From assembly GCA_022885665.1 (NCBI GenBank), contig JAGQDJ010000046.1:248001-312000 (forward strand): a stretch of 64,000 nt of DNA. The letters run 5' to 3'. The DNA is from Triops longicaudatus. Taxonomy: Eukaryota; Arthropoda; Branchiopoda; Notostraca; Triopsidae. This document shows positions 12,601-24,600 of this stretch, piece by piece (position 1 is the stretch's first letter; every line of letters begins with the position of its first letter). Below the pieces are notes generated by a model. It did not search any database. It was not told the DNA's origin and was given only the letters and a program-made list of their open reading frames with translations. Position numbers and translations under genes: made by a program.

Positions 12601-14577
12601 AAGTGAAAAAATATGACACGGTCGCTTTAACTCAGAACAGCAACAGACTTTGTGACCATTCAAGAGCTAATAATCCAAAATGCATTCAAGTTGTAAATAG
12701 CATGTCAGAGATCCCTTCGAACATCTGAAAGCCAAATTAAGCTACCGACTGAAATTTGCTACTGTAATTTACATTAATATCTGACATTTTCTCCACCTAT
12801 GAAGCGAAGTTTGATTTTCAAAGTAAAAATTGACGAAACGCATACTAAAATTAGTTAAGCTCTAATTTATTTTAAGTGATAAAACGGGGAACATGACCGA
12901 ACGCTTCAAGCGAAAACTTCCGCTTAATACTAATTAAGCTTCTCTGTGTAAATATTTATTTATTTATTTATTGTAATTGTTCAGATATACGTTTTCTTCA
13001 GAACATTAGACCAATTACGTGTTCGCAGTTTCTGTGTTCGCGGAATTGTTTCGATATGCATCCCCGGCGAATAGAGAATTCTGACTGTGTTCACATTTTC
13101 GTGAAAGTTTTAAAGGAACTGCCTTAACAAATAAGGCAGAAATATATGTAAATGTGCATCTTGCTCCGATATTAGGTGTATTGTGCAGAGATAAAAAAAA
13201 AGAAATGTGCACGCGTTGAGTAGAACGGGTTACATTAAAACTTTTCTTCGTACTTTTTTGTATGTGGTAAATGATATACATACGTGGTATACAGTCAAGT
13301 AAGGTGCCAATTGCCGTCTACTTCTGTTGCGTATTACAAAGCCGTAGCTTAAGATTTTTTAACCAAATTGCTGCAGTAACCTTTTGCACTCATCGCTCTA
13401 TCATAATCCTTAGCGTAATACAATTTAACTTCCATAAATATTTTACGTTCGAGTATATTCGGCAAGACATCATAACGCTTATTAGAAAAATTCATGCCCC
13501 AAAGCCGCCTACCTTACAAAATCATGTAAATTAAAGGGAAAAAAAGGCTTGTAGATTGCAACTGAACAAATGCATATTGCTTATGTAATTTAGCGAACAG
13601 ACATAAAATTTGAAACAGCTGCCCTGGAATTTTAATAAAGTTTACTACATGTTAGGGATAGACGCCTTTTAGCATATCCTTTGTAGACGCCATTAAGCCT
13701 GAGGCTTGTTAAAATTTGGAATTATATAGTAATTCCTAGAGATAGGTTTGTTACACAATTGTCACTGCAAACGATTCTTTCGAAAAAGAAGAAACGAAAT
13801 TGCCAAAGATATAGGTGAACTGAGTTGTTTGTATGTTAGGAGTTTTCAAATCTAACCCTCTGGATCTAAGGCACACGACCCTAAACTTTGACTGGACATA
13901 GCTTGTAAAAAAAACTACGCATAACAAACAGAGCATACAGAGCATAACGAAAAAAGTTTCACCAGAGATGACAGCGTCTGTCCCGAGATCTGGGGATTGA
14001 CGGAATTAGGCTAGTGGACGGCATTTGGGTGTCTTACTCTAATTCTGTTTCGAATTTGTTAACTAGTCGAACCTAGTTAACTATTCAAAATGGAATAGAA
14101 GTATAAATTAATTTCAAAAGAATTCTTGTGATATTACATTGTTACTAATGTGAATGTTACAGTATTACTTTCGCCAATCAAGCTTTTTCCGCTGTTACAT
14201 AAAGCCCTATTTTCTCCGAAAGTGAAACTGTACTGTATGTTGTGAGGCTTGTAAATAACAAAGAAAAAGTAATCAAGTAATACTGGTTGTCAAGCTCTGT
14301 TATTTTACCTTAATTTTGTGTGGATTGTTCCAACGAAGTTACGTGTTGCACAGCGCATTTGATCGGAGACATCTTGCGCTCTCCGTAGTTGGAAGACCCG
14401 TGTGTCAAGTTCCTACACGCAGTACTCATGCTCATCGTTTGCCCGCAGGTCTAGATTCCCATGGAATCGTGATCCTCGTCGCCAGTTTGTTTCTTACACA
14501 CTCCTTTGCCGGTTTTGACTTTCTTCTCTACGTACGTAAGGAAGCTGCTGTACCCCTAGGAGGTATTCGAAAACACG

Positions 14578-17500
14578 ATGACGTTTTCCTCTGCCACGTC
14601 TGGTGAACTAAGCGCGGAAGAAATCTGGCGTAGGTTTAATGTAACCTCCGAAGACCTGAACTACTTCTTTAACAGCGTAAATATTACCGTTTGGAACCAG
14701 CTCGGCCGAGGCTTGACAAAACCCACGAATTTCTTTAACCCTGATTATGATTGGGATAGTTCCAGATTGTTTTCAGAAGACTCGGAAAACTCATCAGGTG
14801 GCTATTGTGGTTCGCTGTACTTGCATAGCCTGCGAGGAAATTCCTACCGTGTTATTCATGGCTCAGTTAGTTTGATGGTGTGTTTACTCGGTGGAATTGC
14901 CAATATCCTGACTGTGATTGTCCTGAGCCAGAAAGTCATGCGAACAGCTATCAATCGGCTATTGTGTGGCCTAGCCGTGGCCGACTTGCTCGTCATGCTT
15001 GAATACATCCCTTTCACATGCCACATGTACTTGTCTTCGCGTCGGCCGCTCGAGGAGTTCTATTCTTTTTCTTGGGCCGTGTTCGTACTCAGTCACGCCC
15101 ATTTTACACAAGTGGTTCATACCGTTTCCATTTGGTTAACTGTCACCTTAGCCGTTTGGAGGTATCGAGCCCTGAGAAGCCAAGGACAAGGTCCTTCTGC
15201 ACGCGGAACTAGTCGTCGAAGACCAACTGCAAGGGGCAAGTGGGCCTCCATCGCCCGATGCCATCGGGCGATTGTTTTAGCTTATGTCGGGTCTATCATA
15301 ATCTGCATCCCTTCCTTCCTGACTTTCTCCGTCGAACCGCGGCTCATACAAGATCCTGATGCTGCGCCTACGTCCGGCCGCTTAATTACATTATACACGG
15401 TTAATCTGAGCCATTTGGCTCGAAGCGAACACTTGCATAAAGTAATTTTTACTTTTTCTGACAAAAAAAGTAAAGTCGCAAAAAAAATAGATTTTAAGAA
15501 GCATTCGTTAGTTCTGTTGCCCATACTACCGTATGGGCAACCGCATTCCTGCTAGTGTGACGACAGAGTGATAAATCTTGCTTGCAAATATGTCTAGTAC
15601 AACTAACTAATTTGTCCTGGATTTCAACCTAGGCCTTACATTGCGTTATACCAACTTACGTAGCAAAGTCTCTGTAAATTTACTACTGCTCTAATCAGTT
15701 CGTGAGAGGTCTTTAGGCAGTAGCAGTGTATTCGTTAATTGTCGTCGTTTGTCAATTATTATTCCCGACACACCACTTGTTTTTTTCTGGTTGTGATTTC
15801 CATTCTAAAATGATTTTCTGGACTTCAGTTCATAGAACTTATTCGGTCCCCGCAGTCACGAAGAACAGGAAAACTGCTATGTGACTAATTTCTCCGCAAA
15901 GTTGGAAAAATAGTCACATAAAGCTCACACGACATCAAAGAAAATTCACTTCTAAACCCAAAGGCTTCTGTTTCATTGCTGCTTTTGGGTACGCTCTTTG
16001 GTAGAGTTAATAATGGAAATAACCTTCAGAATAAACTATGAAACTGATCTCCAACGAAAACTGTGGAATAGAAATCATAATGTACTCTAAAAAAGAAAGC
16101 TAGCTCATCACCTAACAAGCTACCTTGTGAACAGTAGAAAGAGACATATAAAAAGGAAATTATCGCATGAAGCCAGGGTTTGAAAGTTTGCATTGGGTGA
16201 TTTTGAAATGTGAAAATGGATAAACACGCTTGACCTTCAAGCCTATGGATTCTGAGGCATAAAACTGTGCTGTGTTGCTAACTTATCCATCATATTGTCA
16301 CAGCCAATGACCTTCGCTACTACGTGTTCACGAAGCACAAGCGTTTTCAAGCGTTATTTGAGGTTCTTGGAAGGATTTATCAACAAAACGTCCTAAATAC
16401 GTCTGTTTGCATTCGTGAGCTCCATCACAGTAAAAAGGCGATTTCGAAACATTTTTCTCCTGGCCTAACCTAAAAGCTTCTTAAACTTTACAATAATTGC
16501 GTAGGAAGGCCATGTAAGATTACTATCCAACATACGCTTTCGAAGTACCGCTTGTCAGAGCGAAAAAGGAAAACTCTCTCATGAACAATGATTAAGTTTC
16601 AAAACGAATAAGCAAAACAAGGTATTATTTTTTCACTTTTCCTGGCTTATTGGATAGCAATTTTTTTAAATTAAATGGCCAGCGAACATGTAAAGTGGGA
16701 TAGGAAAGCTCCTTGAGCAGTGGCATGCCGATAGTACGTAACGTTACCTACGAGATATTACATTCCTCAGTGTCTCTGCTCATTGTGCCTTGACGAATGG
16801 ACTTGGTACCGTTGGGAAAAGTTTATATAGGGACGTTTATTGAAAAACACACGGAGTAGGCGTCAAGAATTTTCATTGGTAAGTTCTAGCCGTGAGCGAC
16901 TAAGTGGGTATCGGTCATTTAATCCCTGTGGACGGCGAGGCGTTTTTTGTGACCTAAGCTTTGTGAATAGAAAAGTAATGTACTGTTAAAATAGAGTTTA
17001 CCTTGTATCTATAAATCGAAGCGTAGGTCCTAATTTAATCACTTCAATCTTGCAAAGATACTTTCACATATTGGTTGCACTTAGGGCTTTTAAAAGGAAG
17101 GCTATTCGCTGCCAGCCAAATCAGCGCTATAGTGCAAATGAGATAGCTCTGTTACACTTTCTAGCTAAAACTTGACTGAGGCACTGTCTGTCTTCTGGTC
17201 GTTCCTTGGAAATGTTTCAATACTTGAGTTTGCATAACTTCAGTGAATGGTACCGTAATGCTACTTGAAAAGCAGAATAGTTTTTGAAAAATGACGCTCG
17301 GCTTTACTATATTGAGCTTGTGCGAGACAAGAGTGGGCTATTCAGGCTTGTTTTCCAGCCCGGAATATTTATGTTTTGAGCTGAAGAAATGGCTTGATTG
17401 TCACTTTGCTCTCAACAAAGAGTAGCTGAGGAACCGCAACTATGGAAGCTACTCCAGGGAGAAACAGCGTGATTGATCCGGGGATTGATTGATTCAAATT

Positions 17501-19436
17501 TGTCAAAAAGTACCTTTTACAAAATATCCGTAACTTTTTTTCCTCGCCTTCCGATGAATGCAGTTTTGCAATATAGCAATGGAAGTTCTCAATACGTACT
17601 GGATCCTAAAAAAGTGAATAACTTCTTACTCACGTTTAATCACAAGAACCAACATTAGTAGGAACTTGCATTGAGTTTATACTTACCGCATTACAAGATT
17701 CAGAAGCCTAAAATCGAAGCCTCCTTATCCGATAAGTACGAAAAGATGAACCCACGTGGAATAACCCGAAAAGTTGTATAAATAGCAATGGTAGGAGCTC
17801 ATAAACTCCTTTCGCTATAAACTAATTAAAAATTCAATACATCAAACTATTACTTTACTACAATTACAATTACATCACATTCTAGCATGAAGGGCGCACC
17901 TTAGCTTTTTTTTTTTCAATCGTTCACAAAGTTCCGTTTCGGCTCGTTCAAATCCATCAGTCGAAGCTTAGGGGAAAAGGACTGAATAAAGGATCATGTT
18001 CACAGAGGGGTTACGGAACAGAAAGCAGAAGAAGGACTTGAAACTTTAGCTAGGAAACATCTAAGCTATGACTGTTGCTGTCGTTACTGGATTTGTGCTT
18101 TCTATTTATTATTTAAGTTTTGGCCTTACATTGGGCGCTGTATTTTTTTATGTTTATAGGAAATGACATTCGAGAATCTTTTTAAAGAAGGTAATTCCGG
18201 TTAGAGCAACAGAAAGTTTATATAAAAGGTCTTTTGCTGGACAGAGACCGTTGCCATCCAGTCATTATGCTGGTAAGTAAAATTTGCAGCCAAACAGAAA
18301 AACAACCGGTCCAGGTTACCAACGATCAATGCCATGAAAGTGTGTTCGACCTATTTTTGGTTAGTGGGAAAAAGCTAGCTCCACTCCTAACTCAGTTATC
18401 TTGCAAAGGTCCACTCTTTTCGAAGCAATTAATTAGATAGCCTTCTCTTTGCAGGGGTAGATGTCTAATACGATTAATGTACTGTACATCATTTCATTTA
18501 TAACTTGTATGTCTCCAGAAAAATAGGGAAGCTTTTTTCGATGGGTGACAAGCAGATCATAATTGTGTTGTCATTTTTTTCACTCGTGCAAAGGTCCACC
18601 TTTGGGCGTACGGCGTGTTTGTCAAACTTGGTCCCTGTCTTGTACTGACTGCCCTTACAAGCTGGCTGCTACGACAACTTTGGGCTGCTGAGAGGCACCA
18701 TGCTCGTGTTAAGCAGCATTCTGAACTGATGACATTGCCCAGACTAGGGACATCTATACGTTCTTCCGCGATTTCCAGTTTCGCAACTACACCTGTGCCT
18801 CCCGTTCCGTCGCCTGCTTTAGCAGCTGAAGCCCAGCCTGACACATTAGTCACATCACTAGCAAACCAACTTACACCGACAAGACAGCCGGCATTACTTC
18901 CCATCGAAGCTACTCTGGCCCCCCTGTCACCAAACCACCCAGGATCGACTATTACTCCTTGCGTTACAGTCCATACCACGAATTCCCCTACTGTCATTAT
19001 TACGAAGTCGGAAAATGAGACAGCCTCCGCGAAAACAACCATTCTGCCGCCAAACAAGTTGAGGTCTTCCCGTCAACGGAGCCGCAGGCCTACCGATCGC
19101 ACCACTCGTATGCTGGTCGCCATTTTGGTCCTCTTTCTCGCGACTGAAGTACCTCAGGGAATTTTGGTATTGTTTAGTGGTGTCTTGGGGAGGACATTCT
19201 TTATTCACTGTTACAATGGCCTCGGAGAGATTCTTGATTTCATGGCGCTTCTTAACTCAGCGATCAACTTTCTTTTGTACTGTGCTATGAGTCGACACTT
19301 TCGCAGTCATTTTCGACGGTTATTTTGGCCATGGTACAAGGCAAAAGAAAGCAACCCGGTGAATGGCACGAACCGTCATCTGCAACTGCGGAACGATGGT
19401 ACCGTTTCTCCAACAACGAAAGCCACGCAACTGTAA
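14578..19436 (+). CDS. DMSR/myosuppressin-like neuropeptide GPCR
   Basis: Two coding exons, 14578-15441 and 18594-19436, join at phase 0 across a 3.15 kb GT-AG intron to give 568 residues. The ATG follows an in-frame TAG 21 bp upstream. The N-terminus carries NxT/S sites (about residues 21, 35 and 71). TM1 is near 92-117, TM2 126-152 (GLAVADLLVMLEYIPF), TM3 166-194 ending in WLTVTLAVWRY, TM4 228-251, TM5 289-312, TM6 459-483 and TM7 498-520 (ALLNSAINFLLYCAMSRHF). WRY in place of DRY, and the TM6 text TEVPQGIL, are hallmarks of the FMRFamide/myosuppressin (DMSR) receptor family, which couples neuropeptides to G proteins at the plasma membrane. The TM5-TM6 loop is about 140 residues and rich in Pro/Ser/Thr. 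The intron falls just before TM5. The exact ligand cannot be read from sequence. Confidence 0.92.
15250..15272. repeat. 11-bp perfect inverted repeat inside GPCR exon
   Basis: ATCGCCCGATG and CATCGGGCGAT are separated by one base, inside the codons for the start of TM4 (IARCHRAIV). It would form a strong hairpin in DNA or mRNA. It may be a codon-usage coincidence; no regulatory role is shown. Confidence 0.85.
15516..15541. repeat. 11-bp perfect hairpin in GPCR intron
   Basis: GTTGCCCATAC and GTATGGGCAAC flank a TACC loop, 75 bp past the exon-1 donor of the DMSR-like gene. A shorter ACTTTTT/AAAAAGT inverted pair sits between it and the donor. No family or function is recognised. Confidence 0.85.
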
Positions 19437-21655
19437 AACAATCGAACGCTGTCGTTGCCTAACCTGTGTCCTTCTGCCCCCGTTGCTTGTAATTCCGAGT
19501 CGTCAAATTCCTTATCAGAAGCTCGTCTGAGCCCCACTGGCTCCTGACAAGGGACTTGAATGTACACGATTTCCTCGACTGGCAACTTCCTTTTTTAACA
19601 CAGGCTCTTCTTGAAGATCAATGTACAGATAGCTGAGAAGTATTCTTTATTTGCTTGCCGATCTGAATACAACGTTACATATCAAAGATTGCAATATTCG
19701 TCAAAACGGAGACCACGTGCCAGGATTTTTCTAAACTCCGATTTCAGAACTTATATTACAAATATTGGATATCCTGTCAAAGTGTTTGCAAGGATTGAGT
19801 ATTTTTCGATTCATTTTTTGGTCGCACCTAACATATTCTACATTACTTTCATTTCGATATTAAACCGTGGCGTGACGGCTCCACTTTTCTTGAGATCAAA
19901 GAAAGTAAACTAGTAGAAAAAGTCCTCGGGTCGTAGTGGAGGCAGACCAGCTTATATATTTTTGAATAAACGTGGAAAAAATTTTTTCTCTTTTTGTGAA
20001 GGAAAAAAGAAGCGTCATAGTGCATAATAAGCCTTTGGGAACTACCGGGTGACACGTACGTGTACCACTGCAAAGTTCTGTACCCGTTTATTAGCACGAA
20101 TTTGCATCATTATATGCTCCCTTCCTATTGCGAATTTACTTTGGAAATTTCACGGGAACTGTCGTAGCGGACTAGTGAATGCCACTGCCTATTTTGCAGA
20201 CTCTCTGGCAGTAAAATGTATTCATCACATTTGGAACGTGTCACTGCGACACTTTAAATTACGTCTTCGGTCATTTTTAGTGAAATTTGCTGCAGCATTG
20301 TATATTTAGGAACCAAAATTCTGAAAACTTAAGAGAATGTTGCGCACAAACTATATGAAGACAAAAAAGATCTTTAGCGTCTCTATTGATAATTAATAAT
20401 CGTATCTCTATTAATGTTAATATTTCATATCTCTAACAAGTATTCGGGAAGAAATTAAATTCTTTTTTCTGTCAAGAGTTCCTAAGGGGCAAAACTTTAT
20501 CTAACTAATATCCATTAACGACCCTTTCCTATAAACGTCTCTGCTTGGTCAGATATTTTCTGTATCACTGCGCATTTATGTTGCCTGAAAAAGAAGCAAA
20601 GTATAGGAAAAGGTAGGACGATCCTTGAAAATATGTCGATATAACTTCCCGGGAATTCCAGATAGAGCAAAGCCATGTTCAATATCCTCTATCTGTTTGC
20701 ACAGGAATATTTATAGTAAAATGTTTTAATGTTACATCTGATTAAATTTGTAAGAGAATAGCACGCCCGGCATTAGTACGAGCTCCTATAAAAGATTAAT
20801 TTACCGGCAAGCTTACATTTGATACAGTGTGAGGCATTTTTTACCGTCATAGTTCATGGAATGTGAGCATAGTGCAATTCACTCCTTTAAATTGTAATTT
20901 TTAATCGTTATATTTCTACGTTTTTCCTTTGTCCTGTTTGTAAACTTCAGTAAGACTACGTAGTTGTATGGATTTATAAAGCCTGTACAAGTGCGCCGGC
21001 GTTAGCTCCCTGATTTTAGAGCTGTTCATGGACGCCGTTGACGTCACGCAGACCCATTGAGTTCGCGGAGATGTGCCGCCAGCGCATCGAACGGAGAGTC
21101 CCCAAGCCTACAGCCAAGCACAAGAGCTAACGGTTCCTGCTGTGCCGAAAAGATTAGTGAACGTGAAATTTGCGTAGTTCATGTCTTTGCTGTTTTCACG
21201 TTAATCATTGACTTAGCTTTGAAGCCGTAGTGCGTAGTACGTAAGTGTAACACCATTTCTTCGTGTTGCATTAGAGCCGACATCCTAACAAAGGGCAACA
21301 CCAGTAACCATACTTCCTTGATGGCGCATGTGCATACCAACGAGAAACATAGCAAACCCAGCGAGATAACCTGAATGTCAAGTCAGATTTCATTCTAAAA
21401 ATCCAAAAACATTACGCTTTGAATAATCCCATGGTTCGACGCAAAACATTAATATCCCTAGCAATGCCTAAGTGAAAGCCAATGGCACTGGCGATATGAA
21501 TAAAGGAATTCGACATTCCATAAACCTATCCTTTCTTCCATCCCATCGATTTGTTCACTTCACGAGAAACTAGTGGATTTCAATCCCAAAGGCCACCCCG
21601 TCTATCGCCATCCTCGTCAGTTTTAGTTGTTATCCCCCATTTTCCCCGGCAATCG
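19437..21655. other. spacer between the two GPCR genes
   Basis: This holds the 3' UTR of the first receptor (an AATAAA occurs near 19963) and, from about 20990, a GC-richer stretch that looks like the promoter and 5' UTR of the second. A possible non-coding 5' exon would end at 21240 before GTAAGTG. No other gene is visible. Confidence 0.5.
21039..21046. promoter_or_regulatory. palindromic cAMP response element, TGACGTCA
   Basis: A perfect CRE octamer sits in the CpG-richer segment about 600 bp upstream of the orphan GPCR coding start. CREB/ATF proteins bind this sequence. Position and base composition make a promoter role plausible, but one octamer in 64 kb can also arise by chance. Confidence 0.45.
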
Positions 21656-24600
21656 ATGAACCGCTCAAAACAACCCGGCCTCTTTTTACAGCCATCTACC
21701 TCTAACCCTGGCCGGTCCTGGTCAAGCCTTGTGGGTGCACCCTTGCGCTCCTATGCCGCTGTTGTTAACCCTTGGGTCACTCGCAATTTGGTTATGGACC
21801 CGCATCCCTACCCTGCCCTTTACCTAAACCCAACAGTAGCATCTACCCCTGCCCCGGGCAGCCCTGATGAATTTGACCTTGATCTGGCTTCTTATGGTTT
21901 GGGCTTGGATGACAGTACTGATGGTAGCTTGAACGTAACGTTTCATGAGAGCGGCAATAAAGCTGCTAATGGTGCTGATTATGATCCTGGTCAACATGTG
22001 ATCCAGGTGTATGTACTAAGTCAGCCGTGTCAAGCTGTGGCCTTAATTCTTCTCATCTTCTTGGCTGTCGTCTTCAATGTCTGCGTCGTAGCCAATATCC
22101 GTCGGTGCTCCCTGAAACTTCGAACCACCCATTTTCTTCTGGTGCAACATCTCTGCGTAGCTGACATTGGTGGGGCCTTGGGCGTACTACCTGTGCCTTT
22201 GGTAAGCACTATCCGCGGAAGATGGGATGGCGGAGAGGCACTCTGCACTTTTTCCAGTGCAGTCAATGTAGCTCTCTGGCTTCAGCACATTCTTTTATTC
22301 CTGAGCATTAAGGTAAAGTGTTTCTGTGTTCGGGTTGTCACGTTCATATTTAAGTATTTCTAAGAAGTTGTATTACAGTTTCTACGAACGTATAGGGGAA
22401 CTTGTGCAACGCTTGTGCAACGTATAGGGGGACTATTACGACTTATGATAAAAGAGAACGAGTAGTTCCAGGCATCGTACTCTTTCCGACTTCGAGCTTA
22501 AAATGTAAAAAACTGTATGATTCGTACTTATGTAGGTTAGTTAAACGGAGTGATTTATAGTACAGATACATTTGAATGAAAGACAAATTGTAAAAAGAAA
22601 ATGTATCATGTTAATCTGTGAGCTTCTCTAATTCAGGGAACTGTTAAAACCTTAATGAACTGTTAACTATCCATGAACAGTGGAAATGCTTAAAACCAAT
22701 AATACCGCGAAAATGAAGAGCGTCTTTGCTGAGATATAAACGAGATTTTTTAGTACTCTGTCTAAGATAAACTGCACTTTTGTATGTAAACTGCTGTAAG
22801 TTTTTCTTTTAGTTATATGTGAACTCGTCGGCATGGGTGTAATTACAAAGTTACGACACTCGGAAACAAAACAACTTGTCAAGTTTGGTAGGTGTTTATA
22901 TTGTTACGACCTTCCTGTGCGATATTTTCTGAGCCCCTGTCGGACATGACTAACTTCTAACAGGGAGCATATTTTTTTTTTTTTAGTTTATTTTTGTTTC
23001 CATTTCATTATTTCTCTCTTACTGCTTCTTTCGTTTTCAGAGTATTATTCACTGTCTTACACCATTTTAAGTACGCGCCGTTTTTATGTAATGCTTCGTA
23101 TATGGCTGTCGTATCTGTTGAAATCGTGAGAAGAACGATGTGTATGAAGTGCAAAACGCATGATGTACAACCATTCAGGGAATTCCGTTAAGGTGTTGTA
23201 AGATTTTAGTCGGACAATGGGCCTTTTTTCATCTTTCAGATTTATTTGACTCGCGATTTCCGAGTCACTCTCTGTAAAGACACAAGTCCACTTAATTACG
23301 CGCGTTTTGTCGTGTTCTCAATGTATCTTGTCGCGTATATCGAGCATGCATTTTGGTAAACAAAGTACTCAAATATGGTTACTTTTTTCAGGTGGTTTGT
23401 CTTGTTCAGGTTAATATTCATAAATGGAGCGTTGATAGCCGCACGTGAGCGCTCAGTTATACAAGACATCGCACAATTGATTGCATTCGCTAAAGGTTTT
23501 TGGTGATTTTCGGTACTTAAGATTCTTCCAAAATTTTGAGATAATAACAGTTTTGCATGCCCGGCTGGAAGACTCTATATAGTGAACATTAGATCTCAAA
23601 TCCTCCGATTTTCAGTTTAAAGAATAAGGATGGTTATAAACAAAATCCAAGCGCAAAAAGTAAATTACAAATCAGTACAGGAACGTTGTCAGCACACAAA
23701 TCCAGGCCATCGAAAAGGAAATATTAAATATTTTTTCCGAGTCATATATATTTCCGACAATATGATAAATTTCACCGGTATAATGTGTAGTCAATTTTGC
23801 ACGAACTTCTGTCCGATTTCCAAACGATTCAGCGAATTAGTTGCCATTATAGTTTAGAAAGCACGGAGAGACACTTGTTCTACCTTAGACAGATTTGTTA
23901 CAGCCCTCGAAAATTTCCTGTGGATACCAGATCACCTAAATCCTACATATAAGATGTACACATAAGATGTCTAGCGTACAGTACTGAAAAAAAAACCATC
24001 CAGGCAAAGTACTCTTATGGGAAGGGCATTTTCAAGTACTGTTAGAAACCGTCCTCGTTAGCAATACTTAGGGGAGTACCCAGAGAACAGCCCTTCAATG
24101 TTAGCGCTAGTTCTCTTGAGAAGCATGACAGCAGGGACAGATTACGGCATTGACTAACATGCCCAAACGAACTGTACCTGGTTAGGTTAAGTTAGGTTAG
24201 GTTATTTACCATTTATGGGAGTTTTTTTTTCCTGACAATACTATCCCATATAAATATACAAGCCCAAACAGGAACAAGGTAAAACTAATAACATTTTTCA
24301 TTAAGAATATTAAAAGAAAATTAAGCTGCTCTTTTATATGTGCCCTTTTACGTGAAAAAGGCGATAGATTCTCACGGATCAATTCCAGGGCAGTTCGACA
24401 GTCTCATTCCTTAGCGTAAACTTAGGCAGCTTTCACCCACCCAACCAATAAAAGAGAGAAATAGACTTATGTACTTTAGCTGAGTTTTATTTCTATCAGG
24501 TCTTTAATAAAGATAGGCCTCTACAGTACGTGCGAGGTGATTTCTTACTCCTTCGACAGAACGAAAAAAAAAAAACTAGCTGGCACTGACAGTCCAAGGC

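Larger units (their letters stand above)
3535..14577. other. gene-poor intergenic region, ~11 kb
   Basis: This AT-rich stretch lies between the NSMAF stop codon and the first GPCR. All open frames are short, lack splice continuity and have no recognisable domain. It contains one hAT-type MITE (6886-7092), a 14-nt C run (9610-9623), a short (TTTA)n run near 12953-12973 and a small hairpin at 4301-4320. The last few hundred bases are presumably promoter and 5' UTR of the GPCR gene. I see no RNA gene. Confidence 0.6.

Noticed and set aside
14316..14606. 96-codon frame overlapping the DMSR-like start
   Set aside because: Out of frame with the receptor and without domains; probably 5' UTR.
15516..15541. 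Hairpin as a bacterial-type terminator
   Set aside because: The sequence is animal nuclear DNA and the hairpin lies inside an intron.
18557..19208. Minus-strand frames of 166 and 93 codons
   Set aside because: Shadows of the receptor's Pro/Ser/Thr-rich loop exon on the other strand.
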